Source: Rhynchopus euleeides
Taxonomy: Eukaryota; Euglenozoa; Diplonemea; Diplonemida; Diplonemidae
Length of the DNA stretch: 64,000 nt
Direction of reading: 5' to 3'
NCBI GenBank assembly: GCA_963210315.1
Contig: OY723275.1
Span: forward strand, 1,302,001-1,366,000
The first letter of the stretch is position 1; each line of letters begins with the position of its first letter. The notes beneath the pieces are model-generated. The model saw only the letters and a list, made by a program, of their open reading frames with translations. It ran no database searches and was not told where the DNA came from. Both the position numbers and the translations under genes were made by a program. Shown here one piece after another: positions 57,048 through 64,000 of this stretch.

Positions 57048-59141
57048 AAAGCAATGTATATTGCACAGTGAGATCGTATCACGAGCAAGATGCTCGGTGC
57101 GCTCCATACTCCTGCAATGTTCGTCGAATGTGAAGTGGGGTGGTGCCCACCCATATGAATTGTCGAAATTTTGTATTCCTGGTTCGTTTGGTTTTTCATA
57201 CGCCCGGTGGCATCCCCCCCCTCCTGAGCCACCGGCGGCTGCCGAGAGCGCGGCAAAAAAAATCGTTCAAATTGTCCAAACCCTGCCAGTCCGCAGTGGC
57301 ATCGCATAGGGGCTCTCGGCCTTCCCCCTCTGGACATAAGACCACCCTAACTGTGTGCCAGGAAACTGCGCCAGTCCAACATACAAAGTGTAGTGAGGGG
57401 TTCTTATTGATTCCAGCAAACGAACTCACCAAACCCCTTGTCTTTTCATCCAAACGTGCTGGATTGTCCTTTATTTCTGTTGTGACACAGTGTGTGTTCT
57501 GTCCGTGTGATTTGTGCAGTGTGCTGTGGTGCGTCGGTTTACTCCTGCTATTTTCTGGCAGATGTCAGCTGTTTCCGCCTATCTTTTGTTTTGCACCCAA
57601 TCCTGCGTATCGCAGCGCTTTCAAACAACAGGGGATGGGGAACGCAAAAAAGGAACCGACCAGCGTGCCTCTTGTTTCCGTTTCTGTGAGATGGAAACCA
57701 AGCCGCTTGAACATATCCCACTGCCTGCCTCAGGGCCTCTTCTTGTGAGCGACATTGATTTCTGTGAATCCACTAGGCGGTGTCGCAGGAATTTTGATTG
57801 TGGCCCGCTCCCGAAGGCCGCACGCGGCATCTCTGATGCTTCCCGTGTTTCTTATGTGCGTGTCCCAAACAACTTGGGATGGTGGAACAACCAGCTGCAT
57901 CATGGCTGTCCTCGCATGACAGCTTTGATCGTTGAAACAAGAAATCAGCCGAACAGCCTTCCGCCTGCATCACGTGCATGGAGCCGAGAACTGTGATGCC
58001 TGCCGCAGGGGCAGGGGCAAGAGAAGACGAGTCTCTTCCCCAACAATAGCCTGGTTGGAATTCTTGTAAAATACAGCACCTCTCCGCACCCCTTCTCGCG
58101 TGTTCAAACTAATCGCAGTGCAGCCTGGGCGCTTCAGGAAAAAGCGTCCTATTGCCAAGTGTTGCCCGATGCTGGGAAGCGCGTCTTTGCCATTCGTACT
58201 CTTGCCGACATGTTATTGCGAGACACAATCAATAGAAGGTACGCGTGGACAGGACTACCAGTCTAGCTGTGTCCCATCACAAAGCGTACAGCCTGCTCTG
58301 CTCTCCTCTCCCCTCCGAGGCTCTGCACCGCTTCCCGGGCGATGCACAGTCCCACGAACGGCACCACGTGGCGCCTCACAGATTCTCTTTTCAATTGTGT
58401 CGTGAGGTGGGTGGTTCTTGCTGCAAGCGACGAAGAAGTGAAGCCAAGTCGCACAGCGAAGGAAACCGTACGTCTGAAGTCTTAGGATTATCGTATTCAG
58501 GCCACTTCACAGGGCCCCAACACACAGCCTTGAGACGCAAAAGTGTGCGCTCAAACGACAATTTTATTCAGATCTGATTGATCACACGTTATTGCAGGAC
58601 AGGGTGTTTCTGCAGCAGAAGCTGCGCAGTCACCAACAACCTTGTTGTGTCTTGTTGGGTCGGTGTGGGTAAGGAAGCCCCAACGAGGGTCTTCGCCACT
58701 CTGTCTCTGATACCCAGCATACTCGCCAGGGTGGTGGGTGGGTGGGGTTAATGGTCACCGGTATTCGACACACGCATGTGTTGCCCTGCAGTCTGCCCTT
58801 TCTGACCGTCTGATGCATGGCCTGCCACTGCGGCTGTTGCCCGAAAGGGGGGTGGTGTCGCAAGTGAGAATGCTTGCTGCTATAGTTGAACATCGCTTCT
58901 TCCTTGGAGCGTTGGAGTTCTTCCATTCGCGTTTGTCGACGTGTGAATGCAACCGCAACGAACGTGCAAATCTGCCCCCTTTCCCTCCCACTCCACACAG
59001 ACACACCCATGCGCCAGAACCGCATCGCGTCAGCGGTTTCAGAAAAAGTAATGCTCTCCGTGACGTGTTTTGTCAAATTTACATTTTTTCGTTGAACTCC
59101 AGGTTCGTCACCCCCGTTGTTTACATGCTCACCCCCTCCCC
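57048..59141. other. Spacer between two transposons
   Basis: No supportable gene. Open frames near 57140-57748 and 57514-57996 lack domains and overlap each other. It holds the second copy of a diverged dispersed repeat (58440-58610). Confidence 0.45.
58440..58610. repeat. Diverged dispersed repeat, copy 2
   Basis: Ordered similarity to 45100-45245, same orientation, with insertions. Nature unknown. Confidence 0.45.
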
Positions 59142-59489
59142 CACGGCGCTGAAGTAAATTACATTACAAGTGGTTTTACATGTAAAATTACAAGTGAAAA
59201 ATGGTTACAAGTGCCACTTGTAAAATTACAAGTACCACTTGTAAAATTACAAGTGCCACTTGTAACTTTTACAAGTGGTACTTGTAATTTTACATGTAAA
59301 TGACATGTGCCACTTGTCATCTCCGCGGTTTCCTTCATACTCTACACTGTGAGGGGGGGTTTTTTTGGCAAGCGGAGTGGCAAGGAGGGGGAGAAATGAC
59401 CAGCAAACGGTGGGAGTGCAATGCAACAGCTGTCGAGATCGGATCGAGTGGACTGATTGTATTTTGTGCCGACGACGAGTCTCATTTTT

Positions 59490-61439
59490 TCAGACTGCAG
59501 GGTGTTCGTCCGACATGTGCCTATCCCTCAGTTCTTGTGAAGCAAACTCCTGCAGACACACAGGGCAGGTCGTGATGTCCAGCTCATCCTGGTGAACGTA
59601 GAGGGCGTGTTGGCTAAGTCCACTTCTGAACACCGTTTTCTCACACAAGGGGCAAGACACTCGACATTCACACTGCGCCCTCGGCCGGTGTTGCCCGCCG
59701 TAGTGGGCGTAGAGCCCGTAAACCCGCGCGAAGCTCTTGTCAGGGCAAACAACGCAGCTATACTCTTCTGTGGCGGATGTCTCGTCGCCATCATCATCAT
59801 CATCACCAGCCTCGCCGCTATTGCCGTCACTCGCAAGGTTGCCGCCATCACCAGCCTCCTCCCCGTCGGTGGTTCCTTGTGCAGGGGGCGTCACCTCCGT
59901 CACCTCCCAGGGTTCTTCGTCACAGATGCAAACCAGGAAAACATCGCCGTTGTTGCCGGGTTCTGCCTGAAATGTTTGTCCGTGACCATCCCTGCGGCGC
60001 ACATGTGACCCGAGGCCAAGTTTGTCCAAGCGGACCACCAATTGACGAGCAGCTAATGATACTTGAGCCACGTATCATTGTGAGTGATCACACACCTGCA
60101 CAGGCGCATGGAATCGTAAGATAATATTTGGGGCCGCTCGCCGATGGTAGGAGTCAGTGGAGGCTCTTTGCGCACGGTATTTTCATCCGTCAAGTGTTTC
60201 TGTTTCAGTTCATAGATCTGCAGATCACGCTTCATCGTCTGCGGGGATCCCCCACGTGTCCACCTCTTGCGCTCACCGTTGCCCTGTTCGAAGAGCTCGT
60301 CGGAGACGGTGACCCTGTGCGCATCCTGCTCATCAAACCAGTGTTCGAGAGAATGAGCATATGCCGAGCGAGTGATCCCGGGATTTGCCCACTCCAACAA
60401 GAAAATCGGCACATGATAGCTGATCACAGCGAATAGAAACTCTTTGCGGCAGGAACCTGTTGAGAAGTATCGCACTGGTATGTCTTGGTCGCGGAAGAAG
60501 ATCAGCGATTGCATTGCGCAGCACAATGTCCGCTGATTCCCCACGGTGATGGCCTTCAAAGCAGCGAGTATCTCTCTTGCGTGCTTCCCAGTGAAATTTT
60601 TGCCCACTTTTCCAAGGATGGTTTCCTCCACCACTTTTGATCCCGGCAGCGTACGTAGAATGAGGCGCATGACACCTTTCGTGTCGTGAAGGGGGGGCGT
60701 CACGGTGTAGACAGGATTCGAGAATTTTGAAGCGATGCTACAAGTGAATCCTGCGGCATCCATCTCTTGGATACTACAGCGGTGGCAGTCAGCAGGTACT
60801 CCAAACGCTCGTCGATTCCTGTAAGGCAGAAGGCAGAACAATGCCCTGTCCCACCTACACCTTTGAAGAGTGACCACAACTCTAAGTGGTCACCCCCAAG
60901 CCGGAACTGGGTGATGGAAAAGGAGCAAGGCCCCTTCGTGAAAGTCCCCTTCTGAACTGCCACAATCTGCCCCAAGGCATGGAGCATTCACCATTCGTAG
61001 AACAGGGGCTTGTGGCGGTCACACACTGTCAGAAAGCGGGACGCGGTGATCCCGTCCGTCAATGCGATTGCCAGTCGCTGCCTGCTCTTTCCTTGAAGGC
61101 TACCGGGTGTGTAGCCATCACCCGTGACCATGACTGTTGGTGGGGGGCGACCCGAGCGGATGGGAAAGCCCTCAGCAGAAACTCGAGGCACCCCCGCATG
61201 TTCCCCAGCAGAGAGGGCGTCATCAGCCGGAGGGGAGCTTCATGCTTTACGAGGAGGGGGTATGAAAGCCCCATCGAGATCCCTGTCTCTCTGCGAACGA
61301 GTGAGCCCAGCCGTTCACAGTCGCGCAGAGACATGCCCAACTCTGCCCTGTGTTGTCGAATGATTTCACCGATTTCTGCTTGAATCCACAAAATGCGGAG
61401 GCGGCACAACGAGCGAGCCGCTGTATTCACCTGGCTCAC
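59490..61439 (-). pseudogene. Broken transposase-like gene with C2H2 zinc fingers
   Basis: Five successive - strand reading segments overlap end to end in different frames: 61439-61059, 61191-60988, 60987-60700, 60877-60053 and 60071-59490. The second and third share a frame and are separated only by a TGA directly before an ATG; the others need frame changes. Motifs compatible with a DDE-type core are FRLGGDHLELW (possible first Asp) and VTPPLHDTKGVMRL (possible second). The last segment has an acidic Asp-rich linker and three C2H2-type fingers (CVVC...H, CPLCEKTVFRSGLSQHALYVH, CPVCLQEFASQELRDRHMSDEH). Read together this looks like one transposase damaged by indels. Introns could explain some changes, but none matches GTATGY...CACAG. 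Confidence 0.6.
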
Positions 61440-62115
61440 ACTGGTCCGAAGGACGGTCCCTGTAGAAGGTGTAGTCGACCTGCACCCCTTCCAGCGTCGC
61501 CGTCACCAGCTTGGTGAAGCCATTCTCGACGATGACGCTATAGTAGCGCCCGGTCTCCTGGTCGTGCACGCCCACAACGATGTGCTGCAGCGCCGCCACC
61601 GCCGCCACTGCCTTATGCTTCGGACGCGTCTCGGATGTGGAGGCTTGTGCCGATGCCTTGTACATCTTGACCATATCCATGCTGTCCAGGTCCTCCACCA
61701 CCAGCTTGAGGCGCGCGAAACCCTCCGACTTCTTCTGCGTTGGCGTGGGGAAGGGCTTCAGCGCGATGCCGTGGATGGCCATTTCACGGGTTCCTTCGAT
61801 CCGAACCGTGTACAGGTCGCCGGAAACATCCTTCAGCGACTTGTAGGAAGCCAGTGCATCGTATTTGTGTTTCAGCACCTTTGTTATCACTCCAGTCTTG
61901 GGGGGGATGGTGGTCACCAGCACCTTCTGCAGCATCTCCTTCAACACCGTGTGTTTTAACACCTCCCCCGTCTTCCTGGTGGTGTACAGGGCCACAAAGT
62001 CCTCCACAAGCTGCTGCAGCTGGCTTTCATGCCGCTCATCCTCCTTCCCCAGATCACCGCTCTTCGTCCGCTTGCTGTTGCGCGTCGGTGTTGTGGTTGC
62101 CGTTCTCTTGCTCAT
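61366..62115 (-). CDS. Transposon K ORF, N-terminal part
   Basis: 249 codons from ATG at 62115. The first 30 residues are basic and Thr/Lys/Arg-rich, a likely nuclear signal. The rest is helical then strand-rich (LYTVRIEGTREMAIHGIALK). I do not recognise the family. The last 74 bases overlap the next frame, whose sequence looks like a natural continuation, so this is probably the N-terminus of one long transposase separated by a frameshift rather than an independent gene. Confidence 0.5.
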   Translation of the reverse strand: MSKRTATTTPTRNSKRTKSGDLGKEDERHESQLQQLVEDFVALYTTRKTGEVLKHTVLKEMLQKVLVTTIPPKTGVITKVLKHKYDALASYKSLKDVSGDLYTVRIEGTREMAIHGIALKPFPTPTQKKSEGFARLKLVVEDLDSMDMVKMYKASAQASTSETRPKHKAVAAVAALQHIVVGVHDQETGRYYSVIVENGFTKLVTATLEGVQVDYTFYRDRPSDQCEPGEYSGSLVVPPPHFVDSSRNR

Positions 62116-62356
62116 GTTGGAGGTGCAAAGGTCCTTTTGTAAGTGAGGGTGTGTGTGTGCAGCAGGGCATGTGCTGGTCTGGGGTCGCGGGGGATAAACA
62201 AATGGAACAACACAGCTCGCCAGTGTTAAGGAAAGCTCGTAAATAACAAGTGGCACATGTAATTTTACATGTACCACTTGTAAATTTACATGTAAAAATT
62301 TTTACATGTAAACCACTTGTAAAACCACTTGTAACAGTGGTTACTTCAGCGCCGTG

Positions 62357-64000
62357 CCAGAATGATTCGCCCCCCCCCCCCCCCCCCCGTCCTTCCAAGT
62401 CAGCCAGGGATGCTATTCTTTGCTAGTGTCACCATTCCCCTCCTCCCCCGCCCCTCTTCTCGAATGAAAAAGACAGGGTATAATTTCGCCTCCAGAACCG
62501 GGACAATCCACAGCATATCGAACATGGCAATCCACCGACAGGTGCAAAAAGGGCCGTAGTCAATGGCCCGCACCCACCACACACACACCCCACCCCCGGC
62601 ATCGCTTATCTTCCCGACGCGTGTTTTTCAGGTTTTTTTGGTGGTTCTCGTCTGTGGTTTGTTGTCCCCTGTGTGTGGGGCCGGCCAGCGTGTGCTCCAG
62701 ATCCACATCGCCGTGATGTGTCTGATCGTGGTTTCGCGCACAGCTTTTGTGGGGTACAATGTCATTCAGCTCTGCCCACGACACCAAAGCGATGTTGTCG
62801 TGGTGCATAACGAGATGGTGTCAGATGAGGCGCACCTTTGAGTGTTTATTTTGTGTGTCCTTGACAGCTGGAACTCTTTACGATTTCAAGTACTCCGGTG
62901 TCCGCCTCTACTATACATTTTGCATGAGTCTCGCCGCGTCAAGTTGGCCCGTCTGATGATCTCACCCCACCCCCTGTTTTCCAGCATCCCCTGCTGTTGC
63001 TGCTGGTGACTGAACCCTGTCTCACTCCCCTGAAGGATCCCCATTTCCCCCCCTTGTCGCGTCGGTGTTTTCGCTTTGCGAAAACCTAGCCCCGCGCACA
63101 ACTGCTATTCCCCACCCAAGGTGGGGGTTGCATCAGAGTCCGCTCGGTGCAGCTTCCACGAAACAGAAAAGGTTGCCGTGTGTGTATCATGTCCAAGAAA
63201 TATGGTTTCCCTCCTGCCAGCGTCAAAATTATATCGCGCGGCAGCGTTTTGGGCTCCAAACACGACAAAACCTCCGCAGCAAACGCTGTGGGAGTTGCTT
63301 CTGCTTTTTGGCAAACACACATCCTCATGTCGTTCTCTTTTGCAGTCACTGGGGGATGGGTGATAGGTGTTGTCCTCGCGATTGGCAAATAAAATGCCGC
63401 TGATTCGTCTCTCCGCCGTTAGTGAGTTGCGGCACCTCACAGTATTCTCTTAGTTTCCATCGTTCGGTCTCCCATGGGGTTGGTGGTGGTGGTGGTGGTG
63501 GGGGGGGGGGGTATTAATTAGTGCATGGCATCACAACCTGTAGTCTCAGCGTGAAAAGTGAGTGTGTCTTGCGATGCTGCTGCGAAACGTAGCCATTCAC
63601 TAACTGGCTGCGTGTATCCTGGCTGCGTTGCCTGCTTTATAAAATCGGATTTGCCCGCACAAAAGTAATGCGATAGTCACACGCCACGAGTCACTCTGTG
63701 CCCTGCGTGCCGTCCCTTCATCCTTCCAATCTCTTCCGACCCACAAGTGCCACCTCCGGCCACTCAATCCTGGTTTTTTGGTGTCTGTTTGGTGAGCGAC
63801 AATCGTCACGAAACTAGAAACACATCCTTTGCTATAATTTGTTATCCTAACTTGCATGGCAGGCGGTGGGTGGGCATGGGGTGAAAAAGAAGGGGGGGCG
63901 GGGCGGGGGCGAGTGGGGCCACTTGGGACAATAAAAGGTCAGGCCTCTGCTCTTGTGGACTTCTGATCGATACGTTTCTCCGTCCCCATTCACCCACCCA
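62357..64000. other. Gene-free right edge
   Basis: No supportable gene. It has a poly-C run near 62371-62388 and a GGT/poly-G run at about 63480-63511. Confidence 0.5.

Larger units (their letters stand above)
59142..62356. mobile_element. DNA transposon K with CACGGCGCTGAAGTAA ends
   Basis: Perfect 16-bp terminal inverted repeats at 59142-59157 and 62341-62356. Longer sub-terminal arms follow (to about 59325 on the left and from about 62236 on the right), built of ACAAGTGG, TACATGTAAA and CCACTTGT words in both orientations and ending in an ACATGTGCCACTTGT-type word. Its - strand interior carries a 249-residue ORF and a frame-broken transposase-like gene. The CAC start recalls CACTA- or Chapaev-type ends, but no target duplication could be read. 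Confidence 0.82.

Noticed and set aside
57140-57996. Two overlapping open frames of 160-202 codons
   Set aside because: No domain, overlapping frames and no splice-type context; treated as spacer.

Overview
This is a eukaryotic nuclear window, most likely from a flagellate protist with GC-rich, tightly packed genes. A euglenozoan, and within that group a diplonemid-like organism, fits best; this is inferred from architecture, not from a marker gene. Every convincing cellular gene between 2.3 and 41.2 kb lies on the + strand. Intergenic gaps are as short as about 120-190 bases. Most start codons sit 15-60 bases after a pyrimidine-rich tract ending in AG, as expected for polycistronic transcription with spliced-leader trans-splicing. 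Eight conventional introns of 50-193 nt can be placed; they share a tight GTATGY...CACAG signature. The proteins (flagellum/cytoskeleton-type coiled coils, a myosin-like protein, a TSNAXIP1-like protein, PH and PDZ domains) suit a flagellate.

Layout. 1-2.3 kb: no gene, one small inverted-repeat element (1283-1660). 2.3-14.5 kb: dense cluster of a PH-like/coiled-coil protein, thiamine-phosphate synthase, a two-exon myosin-like protein that appears to have lost its nucleotide-binding motifs, a TSNAXIP1-like coiled-coil protein, and a three-exon TPR protein. 14.5-17.5 kb: gene-free with an inverted-repeat element. 17.5-26.6 kb: secreted DUF2252 protein, a large unknown acidic protein, and a Gln/Glu-rich coiled-coil protein with a C-terminal UBA-like domain. 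26.8-29.5 kb: a 5'-truncated non-LTR retrotransposon on the - strand, framed by (CT)n arrays. 29.9-41.2 kb: cytochrome b5/acyl-CoA dehydrogenase fusion, two spliced coiled-coil proteins, a PH-PDZ protein and a small Cys/His-rich gene whose repeat module is also present in the retrotransposon tail. 41.4-62.4 kb: repeat-dominated, with nested inverted-repeat transposons (43.1-46.1 and 51.7-57.0 kb), a hAT-like transposase fragment, a repeat array with an embedded palindromic element (50.1-51.7 kb), and a transposon with a broken transposase-like gene (59.1-62.4 kb). 62.4-64 kb: no gene seen.

The genes do not form a recognisable pathway; co-location probably reflects a polycistronic unit. The strongest leads are the apparently nucleotide-binding-dead myosin, the Cys/His repeat module shared by a mobile element and a small host gene, the retrotransposon embedded in (GA)n arrays, and nested transposons in which one arm of the older element preserves the empty target site of the younger one. 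Intron and start positions come from reading frames and splice motifs by eye; no alignments or searches were run.
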